Part shown: positions 36,401 to 50,067 of the stretch, one piece after another
Layout of the letters: every line of letters starts with the position of its first letter
Position numbering within the stretch: position 1 is the stretch's first letter
Origin: Pyrocephalus nanus
Lineage: Eukaryota > Chordata > Aves > Passeriformes > Tyrannidae
Length of the DNA stretch: 64,000 bases
Reading direction: 5' to 3'
NCBI GenBank assembly: GCA_038380795.1
Contig: CM076268.1
Span: 26,917,501-26,981,500 of the forward strand
Program-made: the position numbers and the translations under genes
Notes under the pieces: model-generated
What the model was told of the DNA's origin: nothing
Seen by the model: only the letters and a program-made list of their open reading frames with translations
Databases searched by the model: none

Positions 36401-39400
36401 TCAGGAATTGATTTGAGAAGGAATGAGGGATTAAAAGCACTGGGTCTGCTCTCAGGGGGGCAGATGCCATGCATTTACGTGGCAGGCATTACTCTGAACA
36501 AAACAATCATCCTAGAAGGCATGGAGTTTAGTGGCTCTTGTGACACTCATAAATTCCAGTTGCCATATTTTTTGAGTGGGGCAAGGAAGATTTACCATTT
36601 GTTGACTTCATCTCTTAGGGAAAAAGTGCTTCATCTTGTGCCTGTTTTGTCATAAAACTGAGGTAGAGCAGAAGAGCACATTTTAATTTAAAAAACAAAC
36701 ATAATTTTGGACAATCTTTTCCAAGATGAATCCTTTCTTTGCTGAGATATTTGAAATGAAGCTTTCACATGGAAAAATATGAAAAATAGTCTGTGAGCTG
36801 GTGAAGAGGAGATGGCAGCAGTATTCAGGGGTATGAAACCATTCTTTTCTGATAATGTCTAACTGTATACCAGTTTCTGTGCTCTTATTCAATGGCTGCC
36901 ATAGCAAAAACACTTGCTTCACATTAAGGCAGGTGTCTGCTTCTCCTAGGGGAGACAGAGGACTCAAAAGAAGATAGGAAAATATGTTCAAATTCTTTTA
37001 TCTGCCATTTACTTGTAGTCCTTTTCTTTCCCTTCCCAAAATGATTGTTGTAGCCAGCCTTTTTTAGAGAGAACTACTTTTTCTCAGGCACTCATGTTTC
37101 CATAGCTTGGACCACTTGGGAATGAAGTCTCACACTACTTTGGGGCCTAATTGCACAAAGTAATTATTGAGTCCTCAGCCCTCACAATGATTGTTTTATA
37201 AATAATTCATGCTTTAAAAGTTGATCACATATATGTGTCCTGAAAGAAGTGTGCAGAGTAAAGAATTCTATGAAACTGTGGCTGTTTTTTTCATATGGCA
37301 CAGGGAAAAAAAAAAAGCCACAGGATTTAAGTGACAGGATGCCACAGGAGAGGTGGGCAGGCTCTGTGTCCCTTCACCTGGTGCCCCGTGGCCCCACCAA
37401 GGGAGAGGGTATGAACAGTTTGTTCTGGCACAGTGGATGAGCCACTCTGTTTTAAAGCAGGAATGGCAGAGCTCTGGTGCTCGGTGAAACCTGCATCTAA
37501 AGGCTGGCTGTGGATGAAGAGGTGAAGCTGGATTTCCAATAAAAGGGAAAGGAGCTTATAGGTGTGTGTGTGGCTCCATTAAAATCCTTGCCTCAGGCTT
37601 TTTCTGCCTGCTTCAGAAATTCAAATGGATATGGCAATCTGTGTGCTGTAGGGGGACTACGGAGGTAACTGTATAAAAGTGATGGAATGAGAATTTAAAA
37701 TAGTGAATGTGCAGTGGTTGTGTAAATGACAGACTACAGATGGGGGTTTGCTAAATATATTAGCATGATCGGTGAAGCAGCCTGACAGTATTGTTAAAAC
37801 CAACACTGGAGCGTCTGCACAGAGCAATCAATATCCCTTCTGGCTGCAGTTCCCAATGTCAGGTAAAGAAAATGTTTTAATAGAAATTCAGTTCATATGT
37901 CTGAAGTAGAAGTCGGTTTTGTATTTCTTGTGGTAACAAATGTGCTCTTCTCTCTCAAAGTGTGCAGGTGAATTTTTTTTTCTCTTCTGTAGAAACTGGA
38001 AAGCCTATTCTAATAACCAAAAAAACCCACAAGTGGCAGTAGGGCAGTGGCAGGTGAATCAAACATCAGCCCCAGCTGATTAGCTAAGGCTGAGTGGTGT
38101 CTCAGGATGACTGCTTGCAGGCTGAAAATGAACGAGTGTATGTGTGCAGCCTGAAATGGAAGTGAATTGTATTGAATAAGTAAAATATGTTTACAATCCT
38201 ACTCCAACAATTTATAACATACCTGCTTCTTAATATAGAGAGCAGAACCATAATCAAGAATACTTCTGAAAGCTAGGAAATACTGTTTGCAAATACATAT
38301 TCTAGTAAATAACTTTTAACTGCTTTCAGGATCTATGTCATCTGCAAAAACAATAGTTTTTGATATAGAGAGGGATTTTTTAGAGAGATTTTTACTGCTT
38401 TAGCTAATGGTACCTGTGTGAATTCTGCAGCAAATCTATAGGAGCCAAGAGCACACAGCTTGGTTTCTGTTTTTGGTTTGCATTTTTAAGTGTGTGTGGG
38501 GGGAGAGGATACTTGGTCTCACAGTGCTCAGGAGTGCACCTGCAGTTACTGTGATACAGAGAGTGATAAGTTTACCATTGCCATAAATAGCCTACATCTG
38601 GGTGTTGTCATCAGTGAGGTGTTTGATAGGTCGAGTTGAGTTGACTTGAGTTCATCACTCGTCTGCTTTTGAAGGTTGTCACATTCATTTCATGGTATTT
38701 GCATGAGTTGTTCTTTGAGTGATATGGCTCCCTAGATCTACTGTGACACTGCTGATTGAAGAAGGTCTTCCCAATATGACGCACTTTTTTTTTTTTTTTT
38801 AATGAATCAGAAGTGAGTTAGAGTTCAAGTTTAATAGTAGTGATGCTCTAACCACAAAGGTCAGCTTAATTACTGAAAGCTAAAAAGTGCTCCTATTGCT
38901 TGTGGTTGTGAAGGAATAGCATGCCCCTGCTTGCACAGCAAGCTTTGTTTTACAGCTGGAAAGAGCACTGCCCACCAGCCAGCCCTTGCACTGGGCACAC
39001 AGCCCAGTCTCCAGAGAGCTCTCCAGGAAAAAGCCCAGAGTCAAGGCTTTTGCCTGAAGCTGCACTGATCCTACCCCTACAAGCACATGAGAGAAAGGAT
39101 GGGAAATTCCGTCCCCAGACAGAATAATGTCATTTTCTACAAGATGTGATCTTCAGAAATCAATCAGTTTTGTACTTTTGAGTAAATTCTGGCTGCTCCA
39201 AATTAAATTGGAAAAACTGATTGGCATGGAAGTAATTCTTCTAAGTAAATTTCTGCCTAGATTCCCACAATAATAGCAATGCAGATTTCATTAATGTATT
39301 TCACTGAAAGAATTTTCATTAGAAATGGGTTTGAAAATGTCTTAATATGTCAGACTCTGAGGACACTCATGATTACATCTATAGTCTTTCTAGATCTGTA

Positions 39401-40214
39401 CTTTCTTTCCCTCCTGCATCTTTCTGCCTGTGTTATTAAGCATTTCTAAACTGCCAGTTAGCGTGTTTTACAAACTAAAAACAGTTTTGTTTTCTTTGCA
39501 TTTGTTCAGTCCCTTAATCTTCTTATTCATTACTTTTAGATATATTAGCCTTCTGGTTTTTTTAATAAAGAAGTGGTGAAGATGAAAATCTAATCACAGA
39601 TGGTATCAAGTCTGGATATAGGATTCTGGCCATGCCATTTCCTTTGTTTTTAAATACAGCTTCAAACAAAATCTTATTCTACAAGGAGTCAATGTGTCCA
39701 GACCCACACACTGGAAGGACTCCTCAGTTTTAGAAAAGTCAACTTTCATCAAGAGAACAGGAACCTTAAATGTGGTTGGTGAACAAATCTATTAAAGAGA
39801 AAGATCCCTCTATTTAAGATCCATCTCTTAAGGAGAAGGACCCCACTGGTGGTGAGTGGCTGCCAGACACATCACTATCCAAAGTCCAAGAAATCATAAC
39901 TTGATGCTGCCTTGAGTCTTTGCTGGAGCGCTGTTGAATTTTGTGTGCTTATAGGATGCAGATGCTCTTTTGACCATAAAGAGAAGGGTCTCTGAGACAG
40001 CAAGAGAAATGAAAATGTGGAAATTGTAAATGTTGAACATCATTCTCCTGGTAAGGTTTTTTCTCTGGAATTGATAAAAGAAACCTGACCTGCGATTTGT
40101 GAGGTTTTATTTTTTTGTCTTCAAGGTACTGCTTATTTTGGTTTTTGGCTTGAAAGTGTTCACTAATGAACTAAAATGATATTCCAAGGAAAAACTTGAA
40201 TTTTAACTCTATGG
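33446..40214. other. Non-coding stretch between two related CR1 copies
   Basis: No coding region is supported. It contains poly-T (16) at 38785-38800, a short GAGTT-type tandem at about 38632-38652 and an 11-A run near 37306-37316. The ORF at 34823-35242 (+, 139 codons) begins in an AT-rich flank, lacks splice context and has no domain. Confidence 0.55.
38785..38800. repeat. Poly-T (16)
   Basis: Sixteen Ts between gcac and aatg. No element body is recognised. Confidence 0.8.
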
Positions 40215-40266
40215 GGTCAAAATTGTGTGTCCCTTCCAACTCAGCATATTCTGTGGTTCTGTGATA
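40215..40266 (+). mobile_element. Short CR1 LINE 3' terminus
   Basis: 'cccttccaactcagcatatt' followed by 'ctgtggttctgtgat' is the extreme 3' end of a CR1 in plus orientation. Only about 50 bases are recognisable. Bases 40230-40255 are an exact reverse complement of 33238-33263. Confidence 0.8.
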
Positions 40267-41385
40267 AAATATTCCTTATCTTTATGGATTAAATTGTTCT
40301 GTGTTTTGTTTCCTTGAAGTTCTTGAGCTTATTTGCCAGAGGTGACCTTGATTAAACTGTTGCCATTGAAAATAGCAGTCTTTCAGAAAGAATAACATAC
40401 CCTTACATTTTGTCCCTGTATATCATATAATTGCATATAATTAATTGAGCAGTCCTCACAAGGGAGGTGGTTGATACTTTTCTATGAAAATTTTTACAGA
40501 TCATTAATATTTTCATTAAAAAGTGCCTTTTTTTATTAGAAAAATCTTGAGTTTCTGTAATTTTACTGCAAGTTGCACTCAAGAATTTAAAATGTTCATT
40601 GGGAAAAAAAATTTGACCCTATTTCCTTTGAGATGAATATATCCAAAAGGGTGCCAGTACAAGCAACTTATTGCACAGAATTTACTAAAGAACATATACA
40701 GTGTTTTATATATGTATTTAATAAGTATATAGTTACAATATGCATCCTTTCTTTATTGAAATGTGTACTATGTTTCACAATGAGAAATGTTATAAATATT
40801 AGAGACTGAATTTTTTAACTTCTGTTGGGCCTAAAACATCTCTATTTTTATCAGGAGATAAGACTTTCACAAACATACCTATTTCTGAGACATGGAGAGA
40901 GAAAAAGCAGTTAAGGAAGAGAAATGTATAATGTTACAATCATCTTCAAATAAGATTCACGCATTTCAGTCTCCAGTATCAAAAGGACTGCAAAGCAAAA
41001 GAATAATGAGATAAAAAAACCTGAAGCTCAGTCTGGGATTGTGTGATTCATTGCCATAACCATCTCCTAAACTAGGTGGTTTTGTTCGTTTCTTTCCTTT
41101 TTTTGGTGCCAAGAATCCTTTGGGGATTTAAGCAAAGAGAATTTTTGTTCCAGAATCAAAGGCAAAGCAGAGAAAGATAGAGAAGGATACTGAGTAATCT
41201 AACCTTTCCTCCTTCAGAAGAGGAAGATACTTATACATAATTGTACAGCTTGAATTGGTCCCATTTCCAGTGTCTGAAATAATGGGGGTTCAAGTCATTG
41301 CCCTTCAAAGGTTTGTGTTTTCTTTTCCCCCATTCAAATCTGTCCATCAACATTCTTATGCTGTGGAAATATCTCTCTAATTATT

Positions 41386-41400
41386 AAAAAAAAAAAAAAA
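41386..41400. repeat. Poly-A (15)
   Basis: Fifteen As after aatttatt-type sequence. No retrocopy body is recognised. Confidence 0.75.
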
Positions 41401-44400
41401 TCACCTGTCTTTTCTCAAAAGCAATTATCCATAGGACTTTTGCAAACAGTGTACATCAGCTAGCTTAGGTTTATTCTTTTAGACCAAAAAAAAATTGCGA
41501 TTTAATGAGTGTCACATTTCAAATCCTTGACAAACACTCATGCAAGGCCTTCTGATCTTCCAAAACATGGGTGTTTCTTTTCTGGAAGGTTGTTTGGGGA
41601 GAATCAGGGCAGCACAGTGGGAACTGAGACATTCATCAAAGCCTGATGTGCAACACAACGCTGTAGATGTTTCTATTCATTCAAAAATAACAAGAAAAAG
41701 AATTTTGTCATAATTCTACTGACTTTAACAAACCTGGCATCAGGTGCCTGCTTGGTCAGCTCCTTTGCAAGCATCATAATGAAGCAGTGTGGCTTTGCAG
41801 AACAGATTGAGGAATATGTCTGAAACCTGAAGAAAAGTGTAGGTTCAAACTCTCCCAAAAATGCTATTTTCCAGTAGTGGAGCAGAAAGAGATGAACTTG
41901 CTGAGACACTGAAAAAGAAATTGCCCCCAAACAGTTGCATTTTAGAGATACCCAGTGGTCAAGTTTCCAAGCCAGGTTTGTTGGGTTTTTTTGGAATTAA
42001 GTTCTTCCTTAATCATAGTTTTTTTAAGTCTAAATTGGCAAAGAACAACATGTTATTAATATCATACTTCAAATGGCATGGCCAGGCCTATACTGCAGTT
42101 TGTGAAGAGAAATTAGCAATCTACAAATTTCTCAGGCATCAGAAACGTGATTACATTTCATTTTAAGTGTTTATTTACCTGTCTAAGAATTATTTTGACA
42201 ATATTATCATTTTCTAAAATAACAATGATAGAAAAGCAGTGTAAAAATAAGAACTTAAGAAAAGTCTACTAAGAACAACTGAGAAATATTACTTTTGTTT
42301 AGCATCGATTATTTAAAAATGAGCCCTGTTTCACTTCTCTTGTGTTATGTTTTCCTTTGGATAAGATTTAGGAACAATAACAAATTTCAGTGCTAAAGTG
42401 AGACATTTAGGTTGAAATTGAATGTTTACCTACACTTTAATTACACAAACCCATTATAATTAAATGCATTTCAAACAGCATGTACACATTGAAATAAATT
42501 CCTCCATATAGTAACATCAAATAAATAGACAACGTTGTTCCCTTTTCTCAAGACCAGATAACAATGAACCAATTATTCTTTACTGCTTTCCAAGAGGGCT
42601 TCCCATTGTACAGAGAGGTTTAACATCTGGATCAATGCCTGCATGGTTCTTAATGAAGTCCTTTAGCTCTTAGAAATTATTGAAAAAGCATCTCCTGTGG
42701 AAAACAAAGATTAGTTTAGCTGGATGCCATGCTGAGCAACGGATGTTTTTCTTGGCTGGCACACCACCAAACTGCTTCCATTATCTGTACCAACTAAGGA
42801 ACTCCAGGCTTTAGTCCAGTAAACAAATATTATTTTCTTGTCATTCAGTGCACTCTGTAGCTTCTTGGTTTTCTTTAAGGGTGAATAAATTGGGCAAAAC
42901 TCTGGCTGTTGCCATTGCACCTTTGCCTTGCACTATTCCCATAAAGGAGATTCAGAGGAACTCCTGGAAAAATCTGTGAGGATGACATAGCCCTAACTGA
43001 GAAATCCTATGTCTCTGTCCTGTAAACTTCCATGCATCAGGATTTTTCAGGATAAGCTGTGTGGGAGGACTGGTGGCAAAGTGCAGAAAGTATGTGCTGG
43101 AGGACAAGGAACAGCAGTGAGAGACTGCCCTCTGAGGCCTTTAGTATTTTTACAAATTGCTTCCAGCTATATACTTAGCTCAGAAGTTCAAGATAAAAAC
43201 AGTTTAAAAAGTTTTTTATGTTTTTCACGTTTTTTTTCCCTTTTCCCCACACATTGCACTTGTGATCAGGGGCAATATCTATGAACACCATGGCTGCTCG
43301 CCCTCCAGGGACACAGCCCTTGGGAGTGCTGGTTGCAGGAGGGTCCACAAGCAGCACTTGCTGTGACAATCAGACACCCACTGGTTTTGACACTGTGGTC
43401 GCTCTTATGCAAAGAAGTAGCAGGCAGGACTTCATAGAATGCTATCAGATCAAATCACACATATACCTAGAAGAGCAGCATTTCTTTTATCAGTGTAAGG
43501 TGTGTGAGCAGCCTGTGAGCTGATCCTCTCCTTGGATCCCAGATTTTATTCATAGGCCACTTCAGCAGTTCTCTCAAACTCTTTGGCATGCCCTTCCACT
43601 TCTCTGGGTTTTAATCTAGCCAGTGGCTTGCTACAGGGGCCTCTCTCTCTTCAAGGGTTCTCTGTAACCCCACTAGTACTGGCTCCAGCAGTGGTCAGGC
43701 TCAATAAATCTCAGGTGGTGAGTAACTTTGATGTTTAGTTGAAGGGATAAATGATATGAGAAAAGCAATCATGAAAAAGTATTGTTCTGGTAAAGTGAAC
43801 CAATGCATCACTAAAAATGTCCCATTCTAGGACCTGTGTTTAATGGGATGACTAGAGGGTGCTGCAAGAGCTAAGCGATGACATCTTTCCTTTCCCTCTG
43901 AATATGAGGAGCAGTTCTACACCTGAATGATTATTTTAATACCCTCTTTTCAAATTAAAACATGCAGGGAGAGACATGCTGAAAAAGGGACTTTGGCTAA
44001 AGGCTTCCCAGCATTTATACCCATGCTGATGAACAGCATGGCTCTGTGCTTTCCAACAGGGGCACTGGGGAAGTGAAATTTCACCTGACAGGTTTATTTC
44101 TACGTTACCACAATTTTAGCTGAGGGCAAAATTGATTAAAAAGAGAAAATAGTTAGGATATAAGGAGTTGTAGCTGTGTTTCTATACTGAAGTCCTGGCA
44201 TTAATCTAAACTTGGCAGCACTGGTTACAGGAAGAGGAAAGGTAATTCTGTACCAATTTCAATCTGTGTTTATAAATAAAAGCGCTGATGTAATAGAATT
44301 TTTTTAATGCATGAGGTTTAGGAATTCATATGTCAAGAAAAGCACAGTTGAGAAGTGATGAAAAAAGTGCATTTGGTAAGAAGCACCTGCAAATGGTGTA

Positions 44401-46783
44401 TTTAGAAGGGTAAATAATTGGAATAAATACAGCCTCTCTGGAGAAAAATTGTTGTACTAGTAAAATATGAGTGTGATTATTATCTATGGAAACATAAACG
44501 TTTTTTGCAGATCAGTGTATATAGAGACAGACATGCAAACAAGGACAAAAGCAGTCACCTTGTAGAAAGGAGCAAATTCTGAAATCTTGGGGAAAAAGAC
44601 AGAAGGGATAAACAACAGATTATGCTTTATCTTGTGTGTCAGCCCTGTTAGTCTGGTTTTGTTCAGTACTTTACACAAATAGTTCTGAGGTTACGACAAA
44701 GCTTTGGTTTTTGTTCATTAGCCAGATTGACAGAAGATACTGCCCAGTTAAGGCATCAGTCAGGGCTTGCCCTGCAAATGCAGTTTGCATTACTTACAGT
44801 GTAATACTAAAAAGGAGGGGATTCTGTCTTTTCATGCTTAGGGTGTAAATGAAGTCAATACAAACCTTTCCTTGTAAGGAACTCTAAGAAAAAGTTAAAA
44901 GATTCTGTAAAGAAATAAATTATTAACATTTCAAAAAGGATGAAGAAACAACAAGATGAAAGATCTGTAGAACTAATAATCCAAATGTTTTTGTGTCTCT
45001 CAATCTGTGAGGCCAGTCAATCTTCTAAATTACCTTTTTAAAATTTTTTGAAGTCCTATAACAAGTAGCTAAATGAAACACTTTAATATTTCATGGATTG
45101 CACATCTAATCTGTTCCTAATTTCATTTTTATGAAAATTACCTTTCAAATTAGTTTTCTTCATCCCTGGAAGACCCATATCTTATGCATTATAATTTTTT
45201 TTTTATTATCTTGATTTGTGTACAGCTATGACTAGAGAAAATTACAGCTTGAATTTCCAAAATAACTCACATGACATACATGGCATCTACATGATGTTCC
45301 ATATCCCTCAGCAAAGAGCAATTTGGAGGTCTTTTGAAATATTTTCACCGAGCAAACTAAAGATTATTTCATTTTGTGTTTTGTTCTCCAAATTAACTCC
45401 ATAGTGGTACTGGTTGCAAACAGTTCACATATTAATTGCCATGGCTCCCTCAGCCTTTCCAAACGTCTTTCTTAGGAAATGGTGTTCTCAGGAAAACAAG
45501 TGGGAAAGTTTCCTTTCACAGGGAAACTGAGAAATGAGGCAAATGGCACTGATGCACGGTGGGAAGTGAGGGAGACTAAAATACCTTTGCTAAATGTGTT
45601 TAATTAGTTGTTGCTGCAGTTTTATCCTTACAAAGTTTTGACATCCAGTGGCGTGCTTGAGTTGGGAGGGCCTGCCAGGGTTTTCTTACCATGTGTGTTA
45701 ACTCTGACTGTTTTCAGTGTTAGGGGTCGGAAACGAAATGAAGCTTCTCCAATGTTGTACTGCCTCAATTGTTGTTATAAGGGAACTGGGGGATAGTTAG
45801 GATGGCTAAGATACTCTGATAGAGTGAGAAACCAGGCAAATCTCCAAGCAGGCTCTTGTGAGGCAAGTAGTTTGTGATAATCTAAATGATAACACCTGAA
45901 AAAGCAAGTACTTATCAAACAGACCAGTCAAGTGACAATATCAAGACTCCAGTGCTGTATTTCTGTCTCCGATGGCTTCAGTCTTTGATGTTTCCTAATC
46001 CCCAAGCTTTAAGACTGCTGGTCTCAAAACTTCTTTGATGAGAAAAGCTAGGAGAAAGGTGGTGGTCTTCACTCTGCCCCAAGCTATTCTGTCACTGGTG
46101 CTTATAAATCCTTTTCTGTTAGAGAAAACTAATCTGGTCCAAGGGCACTCAACCTCTTTCCACAGGACATGAGTGTTTTAGCCTATTCAGACAGGTGTTA
46201 CCCCTGGTGTAGGTCTACCCTGCTGGTCATTGATGCTGGTGGCTCAATGATGCTGGTTATTGAATTCCTTCCGTTAGCTATGGACTGGAGTAGCCAGCAG
46301 AATTAAATAACTTCATGATTTTTATGCAACTATGCCAAATGTTACACAAAATTTCACTTCCTACCTTGAATTGAGCAGCTGTGTGGTATGCCTGGGATTC
46401 AAGGCAGGTAGGGAACATTCCACAGGGAGTTACAGCAGTCACTGAGCCTCTCTCCTGGCTGGGACTCTCAAGAGAGCCTCCTGTTTCTAGTCCTGACTGA
46501 GTCTGTTGAACAGAAAATATTGTAGACAAAGAGTTTTCAAACTACTTTACGCAGAAGGTGAAGGTGAATCCTTGTACAGACCAGAGGACACCTGAGGAAA
46601 GGGTAGGGGTCTGACCCCGAAAGGAGGAGAAGCAAAAGCACAAGACAGCCCAAGGAGCTTCCAGTGGGCACCTGAAGAGCTTAGGCTGAGACACGCACTC
46701 ACTAACAGCACTGACTGCAGCTCTTTCCAGAAGGACCTTTTGTCGTGTTTCACACTGTATCTTTTATCCAAATATACTTTTTT

Positions 46784-46792
46784 GGGGGGGGG
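46784..46792 (+). repeat. G-run (9)
   Basis: Nine Gs following a T-run (actttttt). A likely length-variable mononucleotide site. Confidence 0.8.
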
Positions 46793-47389
46793 AGAAAGCT
46801 GTTTATACCTCTCCTAGTGTGCATCGGGTCTGTGCTGTATTGAGCTTATCTCCAGATGATTTAGACAGTACTTTCCCCTGACTGCTCTCGCTTTTGCTGG
46901 TTCATTTAGATGCCTCATCTCCCACACAGTGTCTCTAAATTATTTGTATTTTTTGAGTGCTCCCTGGAAGTCTTGCTAAATCTGTATTTCAGATCAGGCA
47001 TTCAGTTCCACCGAGAAGCTGAAAATATTTGACTTTAAATGTTTTTTTCTTCTATCTGGAACTTGAAAATACAGAACCTTGTGAAAATGAACAAGAAGCT
47101 CTGTTTATATAAGGGTGGTAGAGCTTTGCTGCATATTCAGATTGTATTTGAGGCAAAGATTAATGTGCAGATGAGGTTTTATAATTCTTCATCCTTCCTG
47201 CTCTTCTTTGTTTCCTTGTAATGGATTTTGATTTACGTTATGATGGGATCAGACTTGTCTATCATCAGGAACCTTCTCACATTTTCTGCAAAGGGAAGGG
47301 GAGGGGATGGTAAGATTTACATTTATGTTTTATTGTGATTTTCCTTCCACTACAACTGAGATTAGAGAACCCCTGTAAAGAGAAGCTTT

Positions 47390-47399
47390 CCCCCCCCCC
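47390..47399 (+). repeat. C-run (10)
   Basis: Ten Cs between gctt-t and acatgc. A likely length-variable mononucleotide site. Confidence 0.8.
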
Positions 47400-49509
47400 A
47401 CATGCAGATCTATAAACCAATGAAAATATATAAATATGTGTATATGTACTGATAAGAATTATATAACACATTATAGTTGTAGCTGGAGGTAAAGAAAATT
47501 ATTTTCTGTGTAAGACTATAAACGGTTTAGGCAAATTTTTGCAGCTGAGAAAGTTTCTTCTGTGTATTTTCATCACGTCATCCTTGTCAGAGAAAAACTG
47601 CCACAGATCTTAATGTACGCTGGATTCAACAGTAGTTGTTAATGAATCTGTGATTCTACAAAATGCCTGTGAAACACATACAGCCTCTGTTCACATTTTT
47701 CTATTTTAATATTCTTCCTGTAGATATCCCAGGTCACGTACGTGTTCATCAAACATCTTTCTTTACTTGCTGGCAAAGTAAGCTAATAATATATGTATTA
47801 GTCTGTGCTGTACCAAAGTTGAGATGTGTGCAAGTCTGTACGTGCATTTCCCATTAAAAAGGGAAAAACACTTAAGCTTTCAATAGGTGTCTTCTATTTA
47901 GCTTACTTGTTTTTATTCTGCATGTATTTCATTATTATTAGGAACAACTTTTTATCAGTGTTACCATAGAAATGGAGAATGCTAATTCCTAGAATCATGC
48001 CAAAACTCATTTTTCTATCCTGTTTACTTAGTTGTTCTATTGCAAACAATGCTTGCTAGATAGCTGTGAATAATTCAGAGCAGCTACATTATTTTACCAG
48101 TTTATTTTTGTGTGCAGTCTCTTTGCATTTGAGCAATACCTTTCTCTTGCTGTTTTGTGAAAATATGCTAAATTTTCAGGACAAAACCATCGATGGATTT
48201 CCTGGGGGGGAAAGGGGGGAGAAACTAACAAAAATCCATAAGCTTAGAGAAAAGGAAGGACAGCAACTGAAACTTATATTCACTTACTGAGTAGCTCTTT
48301 TCTCTTTGAAAGGCATTTCATACTAATTCATAAGCTGTGTTTCTTCAAACTGGACCATGTGTTTTAATGGAACTTAGTGATCATTAGGTATAAAGCATGC
48401 AGTGAGATGCTTTTTAATGTTTTGTCTGGGAGCTCAGACTGTCAGTAGTATGTAAGGCACTAAAGCTGTATACAGCCATCTAGAACCTACCTGAGTAATT
48501 TAACCATAACTTTACAGTTTCTTTAATTTTGAAATACTAATTAACTGCGGAGTGTGTGTGTGTATGAAGATATTCTAGAGCCGTCTAATAACTACATTTG
48601 TAATGCAGTGATTATTTAGAAAAGCAACTCTCTCAAAATAACATCTCAGTATTCCATAATTAATATAATTAGGGCACTCCACTATGAATCCTAAGACTTT
48701 GGAAATTTCAAAATATTCCTACTGTAACAACTGAGTCCAGTTTAAAAATCAACATGCTCTTTCTGCTTAATGCATAGTCTTCAGCGACTGCAAATTGCAA
48801 ACGGCTTAGAATCAAAACTTACCAAGCAATTTTTTTAGTGTAGCAGAAGGTAGAAAAGAATACAATTCAATCTTTCACAGCAATACCGACTCTGTTGTGC
48901 CAACAACCCTGCTCATGCTTCATGCTACTGTGTAATTGGAGATAAATAAATAAATCAGAGGTGTACAGCATCTTTGACACACTATAGTATTTTTACATAG
49001 CCATCCTCTTGATTATTTTCCCCCCAAAGCATACATTATGGCCAGGAATAAAAGAGAGAAGAGGAAGAAAGGAAGAAATAATGACCTAAGTGTAGGATCT
49101 TCAATCTGTCTTCTGGCACTGTGTATAAGAGGATTGTGGTTTTTTTAGTATACTTAGCACTTGGCAATTCCTCTAGTCTGTGTTTACAGATTTGCATGTC
49201 TATTTTATATCATTTGCCTGTTTGCTTACAGCCTGCTTAACTCAGAGAAGGTACCTCTAGCCTTTTGCTCCTGGATTTTGTTTCCTTGTATGCTTTAAAA
49301 GCAACAGCACCTTGGATCTGAGCATTAGGAAAACATAGTTAAGTAAATAACTTGATTCAGCTGTTAAAATGAACTTCACAACTGACAAGTTTCTCCAGGA
49401 GATAACGAAATCCTATGTTTTCCCTTAATAGTCTACAACTCCATTTGTAACAGCACCATCTGGAGACACAGCAATGTTACAGCCGCTAAACCCTCACCAC
49501 ACGTTTGAG

Positions 49510-49523
49510 CGCCCAGAGGGCGT
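49510..49523 (+). promoter_or_regulatory. CTCF-like core motif
   Basis: CGCCCAGAGGGCGT contains AGAGGGCG, an exact fit to the CTCF core AGRKGGCR, and matches about 11 of 14 positions of the longer consensus by eye. It also reads as a small CGCCC/GGGCG inverted repeat, so an AP-2-type factor is an alternative. It sits in a locally GC-richer, CpG-containing segment. Confidence 0.35.
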
Positions 49524-50006
49524 TCTGCACGATCCAGCTCCGGGTCTGCAGTGGTTAGCCATGGTTATGTCCAGCCATTTGCACAGAGATGGTGCAAAAC
49601 TATCCCTAATGTCATTAATCACTTCTACCTTAGAACTGCATATGCACCTCAGTGTATTAGCCTTTTTTCAAAGCCATCCACCCTAGGAAAGTTACTGCAG
49701 CTGCAGTTCATCATTAGACATTACACCTTGGAGTTTCCAAATCCTTTCAGTCTTTCAAGCCATTTTTGCCTTGCAATGTGTGAGTACCTGTCTGTGCAAG
49801 CAAACTGGCCATGATTGCTTCGATCACCCTTGGAACCAGTACTGCTGACCCTTCTCCCACTGCACACAGGAAGATATCCCATCAGTATGGAGTGGCTGCA
49901 GCCAGCCATGCAAGGTAACCAACCTTCAGCTGCAATAAGCAGGTAATGCTTTTATAGTCTGTGCTTCCTCTCTTCACTTGAAAAGGTTTTGACAAGAATG
50001 CCAGTT

Positions 50007-50067
50007 AAAAACAAACAAACAAAAAACCAAAACCAAAACACACACACACAAAACCACCCCCCCACCA
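50007..50067 (+). repeat. A/C-rich simple sequence with a CA run
   Basis: Units of caaa and aaccaaa, then about six CA dinucleotides, then a C-rich end. On the minus strand it gives the Val/Leu/Cys-rich spurious ORF 49974-50156. Confidence 0.85.

Noticed and set aside
47960..47973. Second RFX X-box (GTTACCATAGAAAT)
   Set aside because: The left half fits but the right half misses two fixed positions.
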